A stretch of 64,000 bases of DNA from Paraburkholderia sp. BL25I1N1 (GCF_003002025.1 NZ_PVZB01000002.1:372001-436000), one strand, 5' to 3'. Shown: positions 17,730 through 27,136, counted from the stretch's first letter. Numbers and translations: made by a program. The notes: generated by a model not told the origin, from the sequence alone.

Positions 17730-19994
17730 TTATTGCACGTCCCACCAGCGCGGCAGCAAGCGCCGCACTTCCGGCCGCCGATAGCGGTCGTCGATCAGAT
17801 GCACGACACCCTGGTCCTGCTCCGTGCGAATCACGCGCCCAGCCGCCTGCACCACTTTCTGCAAGCCAGGGTACAGATACATGTAGTCGTAACCGTTGCC
17901 GAACCTCGTCTCCATCGTGCGACGCATCTGTTCGTTGATCTCGTTCATCTGCGGCAAACCTAGCGTGGCGATGAAGGCGCCGATCAATTGCTGGCCGACC
18001 AGGTCGACGCCTTCCGAAAACGCGCCGCCGAGCACTGCGAAGCCCACGCCCTGGTTCATGGTGCGAAAGCGCGCAAGAAACGCGTCGCGCGCAGTTTCGT
18101 CCATGCCGGGTTCCTGCGCCCAGACCGGCAAATCCGGATGCCGCTCGCGCATCAGCGCGACCACGCGCTGCAGATACTCGAAGCTGCTCAGAAAGCCCAG
18201 ATAGTTGCCCGGCTGCGCGGCGTATTGCCTGGCGATCAGATCGACGATCGGCATGAGAGAACGCTCGCGGTCGCGCCAACGCGTCGATACGTTGCCGGCC
18301 ACGCGCACCTGCAACTGCTCGGCGCGAAAGGGGCCTTCCACGTCGAGCCATTGGGTCTGTTCGGGCAGGCCCAGCGTGTCGCGATAGAAATGATGCGGGT
18401 TGAGCGTGCCGGAGAACATCACCGTGGTGCGCGCGGCCGCGTAGCGAGGCGCGAGAAACGGCGCGGGAATCACGTTGCGCACGCACAGCGTGGCATTCGT
18501 TTTGTCGCGCGGCGCGTAACGGTCTGTGGCGAGCGTGATATCGAAGATGGAATGCTCGCCGAACTGCTCGGCCAGCGCGACGAAATGCATCGCGTCAAAG
18601 AAAAAGCGCAGCGACGCTTCGTCGATGGAAAGCGGTGCTTCCGCCAGTTGATCGGTGACGGCGCCGATCAGATTCTGCGCGGCCGAGAGCAGTTTGCCGG
18701 GGACGTCGGCATAGACCTGATAGGTCTCGGTCTGCGCGCGCTTGACGGCGCTCCACTCGCGTTGCAACCGCTCGAGCGGCTTGCGCAAGGTGGCCGGCGC
18801 CGTCTTGCGCGCGAGCCGGAACGCCGCCTGATCGAGCGACGCGCTGTACATGCGCCGCGCGCGATCAAGCAGATTGTGCGCCTCGTCGACCAGCACGCCG
18901 ACGCGCCACTGATTGATCTGCGTGAGCGCGTACAGCATCGCGCTGCTGTCGTAGTAGTAGTTGTAATCGCCGACCACCACGTCGGCCCAGCGCGCCAGTT
19001 CCTGCGCCAGATAGTACGGACAGACCTGGTTGGCGAGCGCCGCGTCGCGCACCGCCGCGCGGTCGAGGCGCGGACCGGCCAACGCCGCGCTTCGGGCCGC
19101 GTCGAGCCGGTCATAGAAGCCGCGCGCGAGCGGACAGGATTCGCCGTTGCAGGCTTTGTCGGGATGCTCGCAGGCTTTGTCGCGCGCGACCAGTTCGAGG
19201 GCTCTCAACGGCAGACGCGTGGCGCCTTGATGGAGGGTTTCGATCGCGTCCAATGCCAGCGCGCGGCCCGGCGTCTTGGCGGTCAGAAAGAATATCCGCT
19301 CGATCTGGTCCGAAGCGCACGCCTTGAGCAAGGGGAAAATCGTCGCGAGCGTTTTGCCGATTCCGGTCGGCGCCTGCGCCATCAAAGGCTTGCCGTCGCG
19401 CGCCGCGCGATACACCGACACCGCCAGCTCACGCTGCCCACTGCGAAACTGCCCATGCGGAAACTGCAGCGCGCCGAGCGCCGCGTTGCGCGCGGCCCGA
19501 TGCGCCTCTTCCTGCACGGCCCAATCGAGAAAGCGCTCGCATTGTTCGACGAAGAAAATCTCCAGGTCGCGCGCGGTATGCGTTTGCGTCAGCAGCACCT
19601 CTTTCTGCGTGCCGATATCGAAGTACACCAACGCTACGGTCAGCTCCGTGAGCTCCCGCGTCCGGCACAGCAGATGACCGTAGACGAGCGCCTGCGCCCA
19701 GTGCAGCGTGCGGTGATTGGCCGGCATGCGTTCGAGATCGCCGCGATGGGTCTTGACCTCTTCCACGCGGTTCGCGACGGGATCGTAACCGTCGGCACGC
19801 CCGCGCACGGTCAGATTGCGGTGCGTGCCGGTCAGCGTGATCTCGGTTTCGTAGCCGCTCGCACGCCGGCCGGCGACGGTCACGTGGCCCGCCATGCCTT
19901 CTAGCGAGGTCGGCGCCGGCGTGAAGCGCAGATCCAGATCGCCGCGCCTCGCGGTGAACTCGCACATCGCCCGTACGGCGACCACGTAGGTCAT
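17730..19994 (-). CDS. XPD/DinG-type DNA helicase with N-terminal RecB-like nuclease motif
   Basis: A 754-residue superfamily 2 helicase. Walker A APTGIGKT is at residues 208-215, the DEAH box is in VLVDEAHNLLD, and motif VI is QAAGRVIRTEQDQG. Four cysteines (ACEHPDKACNGESC and NQVCPYY) lie between motifs I and II, as in the 4Fe-4S domain of XPD/DinG. Residues 60-110 carry an RGRADGYD ... VEEVKT ... QALVYG pattern resembling a RecB/Cas4-like PD-(D/E)XK nuclease. The start overlaps the FAN1-like gene by 4 bp, so the two are translationally coupled and probably act together in damage repair under the upstream LexA box. Confidence 0.85.
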   Translation of the reverse strand: MTYVVAVRAMCEFTARRGDLDLRFTPAPTSLEGMAGHVTVAGRRASGYETEITLTGTHRNLTVRGRADGYDPVANRVEEVKTHRGDLERMPANHRTLHWAQALVYGHLLCRTRELTELTVALVYFDIGTQKEVLLTQTHTARDLEIFFVEQCERFLDWAVQEEAHRAARNAALGALQFPHGQFRSGQRELAVSVYRAARDGKPLMAQAPTGIGKTLATIFPLLKACASDQIERIFFLTAKTPGRALALDAIETLHQGATRLPLRALELVARDKACEHPDKACNGESCPLARGFYDRLDAARSAALAGPRLDRAAVRDAALANQVCPYYLAQELARWADVVVGDYNYYYDSSAMLYALTQINQWRVGVLVDEAHNLLDRARRMYSASLDQAAFRLARKTAPATLRKPLERLQREWSAVKRAQTETYQVYADVPGKLLSAAQNLIGAVTDQLAEAPLSIDEASLRFFFDAMHFVALAEQFGEHSIFDITLATDRYAPRDKTNATLCVRNVIPAPFLAPRYAAARTTVMFSGTLNPHHFYRDTLGLPEQTQWLDVEGPFRAEQLQVRVAGNVSTRWRDRERSLMPIVDLIARQYAAQPGNYLGFLSSFEYLQRVVALMRERHPDLPVWAQEPGMDETARDAFLARFRTMNQGVGFAVLGGAFSEGVDLVGQQLIGAFIATLGLPQMNEINEQMRRTMETRFGNGYDYMYLYPGLQKVVQAAGRVIRTEQDQGVVHLIDDRYRRPEVRRLLPRWWDVQ

Positions 19995-21901
19995 GCGCGG
20001 GCCTCGGTGGTGGGGCTGATGACGGCTTTTGTGGCGGGCTTGGTGGTGACCTCGATAGTGGCCTTTGTCGCGGCCTCGGCAGCGGCCTCGATAGTGGCGT
20101 TGGTGGCAGCCTCTGAAGCGGCCTCAGAGACAGCTTCGATGGCGGCCTCGGCAGCGACTTCGGCGGCATCTTCCGCCGCGCCACCTTCGGCAACGACCTC
20201 TTCATCGGCCCAACGCACGTCGAGCACGCGCACCGGCATCCCGTGCTGCGCGCAATACGCGAGCCAGCGAATCTGGTTGTCCTGCAAGCGGTCGCCCGGG
20301 CCCTTCACTTCGATCAACTCATAGCGACGTTCGGCCGGCCAGAAGCGGATCAGGTCGGGCAAACCGGACCGATTGCCGCGCACGTCGCGCAGCAAGCGTT
20401 CGAACCACAGCTTCAGATGCGCGGCCGGCAGACAGTCGAGCGCCAATGCAACGAGTTCCGGCGTAAGCAGCCCCCAGAACACGAACGGCGATTGCAGCCC
20501 CGCCTTGCCATGCAGATGCCGCACAATCGTCTCGCGGTAGCCACCGCTATCGAGTTGGTCGAGACACGCGGCGAACTGCTCAGCGCGGCGCGCATGAAAA
20601 TCCGGCGCGTGCAGATCGGCCGGACCGCGCTGGAACGGATGAAAAAATGCGCCGGGCAACGCCGCGAAAACCGGCTCCCAGCACAACAGCCCAAACAGCG
20701 AGTTGATCAGCGCGTTCTCGACGTAGTGCACCGGCGCGGTCTCGCATGTCAAGTGATCGCGGGCGACGTATTCGACCGGCATCGGCGCATCGGGTCGCGG
20801 CAGCACGAGCGTGCTGCGCTCGACCGGCCGAGCGGCAGACACACGCGCGACCGGTTCGCCGCGTTTGCGCTGCAAACGCGGCAGCATGCGCGCGACGCGT
20901 TGCGCCTCTTCTTCGCTCTCCGGCGCGGCGGCGGCTTGCGAGGCCAGCGCGAAAGCATCGTCGAAACGCTCGCTGCGTTCGAGCACGCGCATGCGCCGAT
21001 GACGCGCGCCGGGCCACGCGCAACGCTCATAAACGGCGAGCGCCGCCGCCCAGTTCTGCCGACGCTCGCACAGGTGGCCGATGCGGAACAACAGTTTCGC
21101 GCGACGCGTTTCAAGCCAGGGGTTGGCCGTTTCAACGGAGGCGACAGTGGCGACGATCTCTTCGATTGCCGCCGCTTCCGCCTCGCCACCGGGTAACCAT
21201 TCGAGCGCTTCACGGCACGCGTGCAACGCGAGATAGACGTCGACGTCCGCGCGCTTCTGAAACGCGCGCGACGACGGCGCGAACGCCACTTTCTCGTACT
21301 GGAAGACGCCGAGGTCGGCGAGCACGAACTCCGACCACTCCTGCTGCAAATTGCCGAAGAACATCAACCGCAAGCGTTCGCAAAGCGGCGCGATCGCCAC
21401 GTGAAAAACGCGGTCCTCCGTTCGGCTATGCCATACCGAAAGCGGACGCGCAGTGGCGCCTTCCTCGTCGCTTTCGCTTGCAAAAAACGGGCGCAGTGTT
21501 TCCAGCAGATCCGGCTTGCGCAGGCTCCTTGCGCCCGGAATCATCGCGATGGCGTCTGAGAAAATCTCCATCAACTCGGCACGCGTGGTGAGTGCGAACA
21601 ATTCGTCGAGCGTGAGTCCCGGTTCGGTGTTGACCCAGCCAAGCGCCGCGATCGGCGCCGCTGCCTGCAACGGGCAGCCGATTTCGTCGTAAGACAGGCG
21701 GCTCGCGCGGAACAGCGTGCCTTTGCGCATGAGCATGCGAACCAGTAGCGCGCGCGAAGACTGCGGCAGCGCGGCGAACTCGCGCAGAAACGCTTGCTCG
21801 TGCGCGTCGAACAGATCGTCGTAACGCTGCGCGAGCCACGCCAGGGCGCGCTCGAAGTTCAGCAGATAGTAGAGGGCGTAGGGAGAGACGGGTGTCGCCA
21901 C
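19991..21901 (-). CDS. FAN1-like VRR-NUC nuclease
   Basis: A 636-residue protein. Residues about 450-565 are a VRR-NUC domain with the PD-(D/E)XK pattern GLPDLIRFWP ... YELIEVKGPGDRLQDNQIRW. The N-terminal and middle regions are helical as in bacterial FAN1, a structure-specific nuclease that unhooks interstrand crosslinks. Residues 566-636 are an extra Ala/Glu/Thr-rich repetitive tail. The start is GTG at 21901; no in-frame ATG fits better. A perfect LexA box begins 17 bp upstream, and the helicase gene overlaps the stop by 4 bp. The domain call is firm; the FAN1 role is inference from architecture. Confidence 0.85.
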   Translation of the reverse strand: MATPVSPYALYYLLNFERALAWLAQRYDDLFDAHEQAFLREFAALPQSSRALLVRMLMRKGTLFRASRLSYDEIGCPLQAAAPIAALGWVNTEPGLTLDELFALTTRAELMEIFSDAIAMIPGARSLRKPDLLETLRPFFASESDEEGATARPLSVWHSRTEDRVFHVAIAPLCERLRLMFFGNLQQEWSEFVLADLGVFQYEKVAFAPSSRAFQKRADVDVYLALHACREALEWLPGGEAEAAAIEEIVATVASVETANPWLETRRAKLLFRIGHLCERRQNWAAALAVYERCAWPGARHRRMRVLERSERFDDAFALASQAAAAPESEEEAQRVARMLPRLQRKRGEPVARVSAARPVERSTLVLPRPDAPMPVEYVARDHLTCETAPVHYVENALINSLFGLLCWEPVFAALPGAFFHPFQRGPADLHAPDFHARRAEQFAACLDQLDSGGYRETIVRHLHGKAGLQSPFVFWGLLTPELVALALDCLPAAHLKLWFERLLRDVRGNRSGLPDLIRFWPAERRYELIEVKGPGDRLQDNQIRWLAYCAQHGMPVRVLDVRWADEEVVAEGGAAEDAAEVAAEAAIEAVSEAASEAATNATIEAAAEAATKATIEVTTKPATKAVISPTTEARA

Positions 21902-21917
21902 GGCACTTTCATGAAAC

Positions 21918-21933
21918 CTGTATGTTTATACAG
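21918..21933. promoter_or_regulatory. LexA (SOS) box of the FAN1-helicase operon
   Basis: CTGTATGTTTATACAG is a perfect CTGT-N8-ACAG site with an AT-rich core, ending 17 bp before the GTG start. This is the enterobacterial/beta-proteobacterial LexA consensus, so the operon is probably repressed by LexA and induced by DNA damage. Confidence 0.75.
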
Positions 21934-22162
21934 TGATGATAGCAAACTCCGTGGGCAGCCCGGCCGCACGGCCTTGAGGCGACATCATGGCGCGGCTTGA
22001 ACGTACCGCCATGCGAATCCGTCCGCGCGCCGCTTTACCCTCGCGCGCTCCGCAACGGCGACGAAGTATCGGAGATGCCGAAGTTCCATGTCAGCAGAGT
22101 GACAGGCTTATCGAACGGGATGCCGCATTGTGCCATTCGATGGTGCCGCCGCTACTGCATTT

Positions 22163-22750
22163 TCATTGCGCCGCCAGCCACACCACCGTCAACGAACGCA
22201 CGCCTTGCGCGCCGCGAATCAGCACGCCTTCGATATCCGCCGTCGCCGACGGTCCGGTGACGAGCGCCGCATAGCGGGCGTCACGGAAATCGTCGCGCCG
22301 GTACACGTCCTGCAAGCCGTCGATCAGTTGCGCCGGGTCGAGCAGCACGACCAGATGCTGCACGATGTAGCCCAGCGCGTTGACCACGTACTCGCGCTCG
22401 CTGAACCACACCGAGCCGGTTTCGGCGACGCCGAAGCGCGCCCGCACCACGCCCACGTCGATATCCTGTAGCGATGCGGGTTCCGTGTCGGCGGTGAGCG
22501 GGCGCGTGCCCGACACTTCCGCGGTCGCCGAAGCCACCGACGCCTCAGCGCCGAAGCGCTCGCGAATCAGCCCGCTCACCTCGGCAGCAGACGTGGCTTC
22601 GACGCAGGTGCCGCCCATTGCCTGCAAGGCCGCCGTGAAGCGCGCGCGCAGATCGCCGCCCGCCTCGTCGAAGAGCGGCACTTCAGGCCGTGGCCGCGAC
22701 GGTGGCTGTGCCTGCCGCACCTTGTCCAGAAAAGCCTCACGCGTTGCCAT
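22163..22750 (-). CDS. lutC: Lactate utilization protein C (LUD domain)
   Basis: A 195-residue protein of the LutC/YkgG family, shown by the glycine-rich and GVAETGSVWF segments and the end VRSLTVVWLA. With LutA and LutB it forms the iron-sulfur L-lactate oxidising complex, giving pyruvate. ATG at 22750 has GGAGACGGCA directly upstream and overlaps the lutB end by 14 bp; a second ATG four codons earlier is possible. Last gene of the lutABC operon. Confidence 0.9.
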   Translation of the reverse strand: MATREAFLDKVRQAQPPSRPRPEVPLFDEAGGDLRARFTAALQAMGGTCVEATSAAEVSGLIRERFGAEASVASATAEVSGTRPLTADTEPASLQDIDVGVVRARFGVAETGSVWFSEREYVVNALGYIVQHLVVLLDPAQLIDGLQDVYRRDDFRDARYAALVTGPSATADIEGVLIRGAQGVRSLTVVWLAAQ

Positions 22751-24131
22751 TGCCGTCTCCACGATTCTTCTTGTACCAGGCGTGGAAGGTCAGCTTTGGC
22801 GCCTCCGGCAACTCGCGTTGCTTGCCCCAGATATTCAGCGGGTTATACAGCACGAAATTCGGCAGCCGCCGCAGCGCGCTGCCCATGGACGACACCGTCG
22901 CGCGATACAAGGTCGGACTCGCCAGCAAACGCCCGGCCATTTTCAGGACTTCGTGCTTCACGAACGGCACTTCATGGCGTTCAGCGATCACCGTGCGCCA
23001 TTTGTAGATCTGCTCGTGAATATTGATTTTCACCGGACACACATTGGTGCAACTGCCATTGAGCGTCGACGCAAACGGCAGCGCGCTATAGCGCTTCAGA
23101 TCGAAAGTCGGATTGATGATCGCGCCGATCGGCCCCGAGTAGGTGCCGCCGTACGACAGCCCGCCGCTGCGCCGGTACACGGGACAGGTATTCATACATG
23201 CGCCGCAGCGAATGCATTTGAGCGAATACCAGAAGTCCACCATGGCGAGCCGCTCCGAGCGGCCGTGATCGACGAGAATGAAATGCATCTCCGTGCCCGG
23301 ACGCGGCGCGCGGAAATGCGAGGTGTACTGCGTGATCGGCGAGCCGAGCGCGCTGCGCGACAACATGCGGATGAACACGCCGAGGTCGGACACTTTTGGA
23401 ATTAGCTTCTCGATTCCAATCGACGCGATATGCAACGGCGGCACATTCGCCGACAGATCCGCATTGCCTTCGTTCGTACACACCACCACCGTGCCGGTCT
23501 CCGCCACCGCGAAATTGCAGCCGGTCATGCCGGCGGTTTTCTCGCGCACGAAGTACGGCCGCGTGTTCATGCGCTGGCTTTCCGCCAGGTAGTGAATGTC
23601 GCTGTTCTTCGGATCGGTGCCGATGGTGCGGCCGAACAGTTCGGCGACATCGGCGCGCAGCTTGTGCACGGCCGGCACCACCATATGGCTCGGATCCTGA
23701 TGATCGAGTTGCTGGATGCGTTCGCCCAGATCCGTTTCCATCACCGTGATGCCGCGCGGTTCGAGGTACTCGCGCATCTTGCATTCGTCGGTGAGCATCG
23801 ACTTGCTTTTGACGAGCGTGGTCATGCCGCGCTCCGACATGATCTGGTGCACGAGGGCGTTGTGCTCTTCAGCGGTGGCGGCCCAATGGACGGTCACGCC
23901 GTTGGCCTCGGCGGCCGCCGCGAACTGTTCGAGATACTGCGAGAGGTTCGAAAGCGTGTGTTCCTTGATACCCGACGCCAGTTCGCGCATCGTCTCCCAT
24001 TCGGCAATGCCGCGCGCCTGCACGTCGCGCTTCTCGCGCAAATCCCATAGACGTTTGTCGTGAAACGCAACATGCTCTGTCTTGCCGATGAAAGCGCCTG
24101 CCGCTTTCGCGTGATCGATCCGGTTGCTCAT
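22737..24131 (-). CDS. lutB: Lactate utilization iron-sulfur protein B
   Basis: A 464-residue protein from ATG 24131. The N-terminal LUD domain contains AVAETGTVVVCTNEGN. The C-terminal part has two ferredoxin-like clusters, CIRCGACMNTCPVYR and CTNVCPVKI, which bind 4Fe-4S centres. It is the electron-transfer subunit of the LutABC L-lactate dehydrogenase. The start overlaps the lutA stop by 4 bp, showing translational coupling. Length and domain order fit LutB. Confidence 0.93.
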   Translation of the reverse strand: MSNRIDHAKAAGAFIGKTEHVAFHDKRLWDLREKRDVQARGIAEWETMRELASGIKEHTLSNLSQYLEQFAAAAEANGVTVHWAATAEEHNALVHQIMSERGMTTLVKSKSMLTDECKMREYLEPRGITVMETDLGERIQQLDHQDPSHMVVPAVHKLRADVAELFGRTIGTDPKNSDIHYLAESQRMNTRPYFVREKTAGMTGCNFAVAETGTVVVCTNEGNADLSANVPPLHIASIGIEKLIPKVSDLGVFIRMLSRSALGSPITQYTSHFRAPRPGTEMHFILVDHGRSERLAMVDFWYSLKCIRCGACMNTCPVYRRSGGLSYGGTYSGPIGAIINPTFDLKRYSALPFASTLNGSCTNVCPVKINIHEQIYKWRTVIAERHEVPFVKHEVLKMAGRLLASPTLYRATVSSMGSALRRLPNFVLYNPLNIWGKQRELPEAPKLTFHAWYKKNRGDGNGNA

Positions 24132-24871
24132 GCGCGTGCTCCGTTGAGGACCTGCGCGATGTGGATGAAGCGCGCATCGGCTTTCATGCGTTCGGCGCAG
24201 CCTTGCTGATGCATGAGACACGACATGTCGCCCGAGACGATATATTCGGCGCCCGCGTTCAGATGATCGCGCACCTTGTCCTGCCCCATGCGCACCGACA
24301 CCGGCTCTTCGGTGACGGAGAACGTGCCGCCGAAACCGCAGCATTCGTCGGGCCGCGCCGGCTTGACGAACTCGATGCCCTTCACGCCTTCGAGCAAGGT
24401 ACGCGGCTTGGAAAACGGTGTACCCGCCACTTCCGAAATCGACGCTTCCTTCAGATGCCGCAACGCGCTGCAACTGTTGTGCAATCCGACGCGATGCGGA
24501 AACTCAGCCCACGGAAATTCACGCGCACCGACCACGTCGTGCAGAAACTCGACGAGTTCATAAGCGTTCGCGCGGACCTTCTTCACTTCGTCGGTTTGTT
24601 CGAGCGCGGTTAGATGCTCGCGCACGTGATGGATGCAACTCGCCGACGGCCCGACGATGTAGTCGTAACCGGCGAAGTTGCGCGCGAACACGCGCTCGGC
24701 GCCGGCGGCCTCTGCATGCGCGCCGCTGTTGGCCATCGGCTGGCCGCAGCAGGTTTGCTCCTGCGGATAGTCGACCTCGATGCCGAAGCGTTCGAGCAAT
24801 TCGAGCGTGGCGATCCCCACTTCCGGATAGAACGCGTCGATGAAGCACGGGATGAACAGGGCGACTTTCAT
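24128..24871 (-). CDS. lutA: Lactate utilization protein A (CCG domains)
   Basis: A 247-residue protein with two cysteine-rich CCG domains: IPCFIDAFYPE ... QTCCGQPMANSG, and HNSCSALRHL ... DECCGFGGTFS. These ligate iron-sulfur or heterodisulfide-type centres in LutA/GlcF/HdrB proteins. First gene of the lutABC operon. A FadR-family operator-like palindrome lies about 140 bp upstream. No lactate permease gene adjoins it. A glycolate-type role is less likely because LutB and LutC both follow. Confidence 0.92.
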   Translation of the reverse strand: MKVALFIPCFIDAFYPEVGIATLELLERFGIEVDYPQEQTCCGQPMANSGAHAEAAGAERVFARNFAGYDYIVGPSASCIHHVREHLTALEQTDEVKKVRANAYELVEFLHDVVGAREFPWAEFPHRVGLHNSCSALRHLKEASISEVAGTPFSKPRTLLEGVKGIEFVKPARPDECCGFGGTFSVTEEPVSVRMGQDKVRDHLNAGAEYIVSGDMSCLMHQQGCAERMKADARFIHIAQVLNGARA

Positions 24872-24990
24872 AGGCTCTTTGAAAGGAAAAGCAGCAGCCG
24901 GCGATTCACCTACTCTACTGCGGAATCGCGTTGGTGAACCAGCACGGCGCCGCGGCGGCGTTGAACGATTGTCAAGGATTTCGCCGCACT

Positions 24991-25019
24991 AGTCTGACTG
25001 GTAAGGTTGGTCTGACCAA
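24991..25019. promoter_or_regulatory. FadR/LldR-type operator upstream of lutABC
   Basis: TTGGTCTGACCAA at 25007-25019 is a perfect palindrome of the TTGGT-N3-ACCAA form bound by PdhR/LldR-like GntR proteins. A weaker copy, AGTCTGACT, lies at 24991-24999 with its centre 18 bp away. The probable ligand is the FCD-type regulator encoded at 27137-27883. Confidence 0.65.
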
Positions 25020-25107
25020 GAATATAAGGAAGTCCAGAAAGCGTGTCAATGGCGCGATGGCGACGGATGACAGCTTGCGTCGCGCGAGTCGCAAACGCTA
25101 CGCCCAG

Positions 25108-26427
25108 TTATCGAGACTTGTGACCAAACGGTCCGTTCGGGTCGCTATACGGGTTATGGTTTTTTCGCCTCATGTCCGAATGCGTTTCGGACAATCCCGC
25201 CTGTTCACGCAAAGGAGCAGGCACCCCCTTTCCAGGCTTCGCATCCGGCTTGATGTCCTCGAGACCTCGCGCCCACGCCTCCAGCATTCGCTTGCCGACA
25301 TTCCTGAACTCGGGATACCGGTCCGCGTATGCGCTGACCAGCGGAAGCACTTTCTGCACCGCGCTTACCACCTGCTCGAGTGCTGCGTTCATATCCGTCG
25401 GCGAGAGACTCAGCCGCGCACCGCCGTATTCGAACAGCGCTTTACCGCAGCACCACAATTTTTTGCCTTTCAGCGACAACGCCGGTGCGTCATCCTGATA
25501 GCGAGGGTAAGCGGTGACAGTCACGATGTCGTACACGGGAGAAAGGCGAGCGTCCCGCTCATTCGTGTACGTCAACGCGTAGTTCTTCATGTGCGCGTCA
25601 GCGTTACGCAGCGCATAGTTCAGCAGCAACAGCAAGAACAGCTTGCGCTTGCTGTCTTTCCGGTGATCCACGCCGAGATACTGATTACAGAGCTTCGCAA
25701 GGTCTTCGACAGTGCCCTGGTATTTGCGTACAGGATCAAAGCCCTTCAATGCGCAAAAGTCTTCGACCCCGAGGCGCGTGCCATCCGCTTGCAGATCGAA
25801 ACGCCGTATCGCGAGCACACGGCCGTCCTCTGAAAGGCGTGTTTCCGGAACATTCAGGTCCGTGTTCCTCGCGACCTCAAGGCAGAGGTATTCGTTGATG
25901 CTGAGCCCCGGCAGGTCGACCGGACCAGTTTTTAAAATGAACTCATCCGTCCAGACGGTCGCCTTCTCCTCACCGGAAGCCAGTGTTTTAGGCATGACCC
26001 CCGAAACACCCTCGCTAATGCCTGCCTCAAGGTGTTTGAGAAGGTTGTCTCTGGAGTCCGGACTCGCGAGAAGCGTTGCCATATCGAAGTTAGACCCCGC
26101 AGTGTCGAGCGGCGTCCCGTGCGGGACTGCTCTCACCCGCCCGATGGTATTGGCGCCCGTCAATGCGAGTAGCCCCATATCGCTCACGTCCGCGTGAGGA
26201 CCGAGATGTTGACGAATGAGATCTTTCTTGAAGCCTTCCGGCAGATTCATCTGGAACGAAGGCATGATGCCCCCGGGCCAGGTGTAGGAGCCGTTTCGTA
26301 CCGGCATGAGAAGCGAGACGACGTCGGCGGTCGGCGTACCGGGCAGATAGGTGAAGACGCCACTGTGCGCCTCTTCCGTCAGCGTCCCGACCAACGTGAA
26401 GTTGCAGTAGATATCGAGTACGCCCAT
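25108..26427 (-). CDS. hipA: HipA family kinase toxin
   Basis: A 439-residue protein with HipA architecture. The N-terminal domain contains PGGIMPSFQMNLPEG. The phosphate-binding region GVSGVMPKTLA is near residue 145, and the catalytic/metal region LNYALRNADAHMKNYAL is near 275 followed by YDIVTVTAY. The family phosphorylates a cytosolic target (glutamyl-tRNA synthetase in E. coli) and stops growth unless bound by HipB. The key Asp and Asn are present, so activity is plausible. It begins 3 bp after hipB, the usual order. The pair interrupts the interval between lutABC and its likely regulator, suggesting insertion as a module. Confidence 0.88.
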   Translation of the reverse strand: MGVLDIYCNFTLVGTLTEEAHSGVFTYLPGTPTADVVSLLMPVRNGSYTWPGGIMPSFQMNLPEGFKKDLIRQHLGPHADVSDMGLLALTGANTIGRVRAVPHGTPLDTAGSNFDMATLLASPDSRDNLLKHLEAGISEGVSGVMPKTLASGEEKATVWTDEFILKTGPVDLPGLSINEYLCLEVARNTDLNVPETRLSEDGRVLAIRRFDLQADGTRLGVEDFCALKGFDPVRKYQGTVEDLAKLCNQYLGVDHRKDSKRKLFLLLLLNYALRNADAHMKNYALTYTNERDARLSPVYDIVTVTAYPRYQDDAPALSLKGKKLWCCGKALFEYGGARLSLSPTDMNAALEQVVSAVQKVLPLVSAYADRYPEFRNVGKRMLEAWARGLEDIKPDAKPGKGVPAPLREQAGLSETHSDMRRKNHNPYSDPNGPFGHKSR

Positions 26428-26430
26428 GAG

Positions 26431-26763
26431 CTATCCGCGTTTTCCTGTGGCCCTGACGCTAACCTCGGAGCGCGGGAGCCGGACACGCCGCCGGGTTTCG
26501 TCGACGGAAACAGGAAGCGTTCGCTGTTCGGTCAGAACGTCGTCGAGCGTACGCCGATGGCCTATTGGACGAGCCAGAAGCTCGAGCCCCACTGCCTCGA
26601 AGAGACTCAGCAGCTTGACGGTGCCGAGTTCGGGAAGCAGTCCCGTCTCAAAGCGGCTAATCCGCGCGCGCGTGATGCCGCTTTGCTCGGCAACCTGCTG
26701 CTGAGTCTTGTTTGCGGCAATCCGCGCGAGGCGAAATGTTTCTCCAAGCTCGAAGAGGTCCAT
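26431..26763 (-). CDS. hipB: HipB-like antitoxin/repressor
   Basis: A 110-residue protein with an Xre-type helix-turn-helix at residues 10-65 (LARIAANKTQQQVAEQSG, ITRARISRFETG). It should neutralise HipA and repress its own promoter. A 40-residue basic tail follows the DNA-binding domain. It is first in the hipBA operon and is preceded by AT-rich DNA with repeated GCGATACGTTA elements. Confidence 0.85.
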   Translation of the reverse strand: MDLFELGETFRLARIAANKTQQQVAEQSGITRARISRFETGLLPELGTVKLLSLFEAVGLELLARPIGHRRTLDDVLTEQRTLPVSVDETRRRVRLPRSEVSVRATGKRG

Positions 26764-26772
26764 GTGCCACCT

Positions 26773-26834
26773 GCGATACGTTAAGTGCAGTCAAGGTGAC
26801 ATTGTATTCTAAGCGATACGTTATCGGCTAAAGA
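26773..26834 (-). promoter_or_regulatory. Candidate hipBA promoter/operator
   Basis: GCGATACGTTA occurs twice in direct orientation (26773-26783 and 26813-26823), 40 bp apart. The distal copy is part of a palindrome, CGATA-CGT-TATCG at 26814-26826. On the minus strand a TAGAAT -10-like element (26806-26811) lies just downstream of the palindrome, with a weak -35 near 26829-26834. This layout fits autorepression. Confidence 0.45.
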
Positions 26835-27136
26835 TTATGTGTCGTATACTACACCTTAAGTCGCTTATATCTGTCAATGTGCTCTATATGACACATAAAG
26901 ACGCCGTTGGACCACGCCGACCGCGGTGACGGCAATGCTGGTTTCCCTTTGCACTGACAGCAACTGCCCGGAGCTGAACACGTGGTCCTTCCGCAGATGA
27001 GTCGGTCATGCATCAGCAGGGAGGGAGTGCCCGAGCGTTTCACTTCGCGCGTTGATGGATCGCCGCGCCGGCCGAAGATGATTGAAGGGCGAAGACTAAA
27101 AGCAACAGATGCCGGCCAGTGGGCGCGCCCGCGCAA
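26835..27136. other. Intergenic region between hipB and the FadR-family gene
   Basis: AT-rich near hipB and GC-rich further on. The only open frames are short and not coding-like. No terminator hairpin was recognised. Confidence 0.35.

Noticed and set aside
17988..19904. 638-codon plus-strand frame opposite the helicase
   Set aside because: Antisense shadow of the helicase; no motifs.
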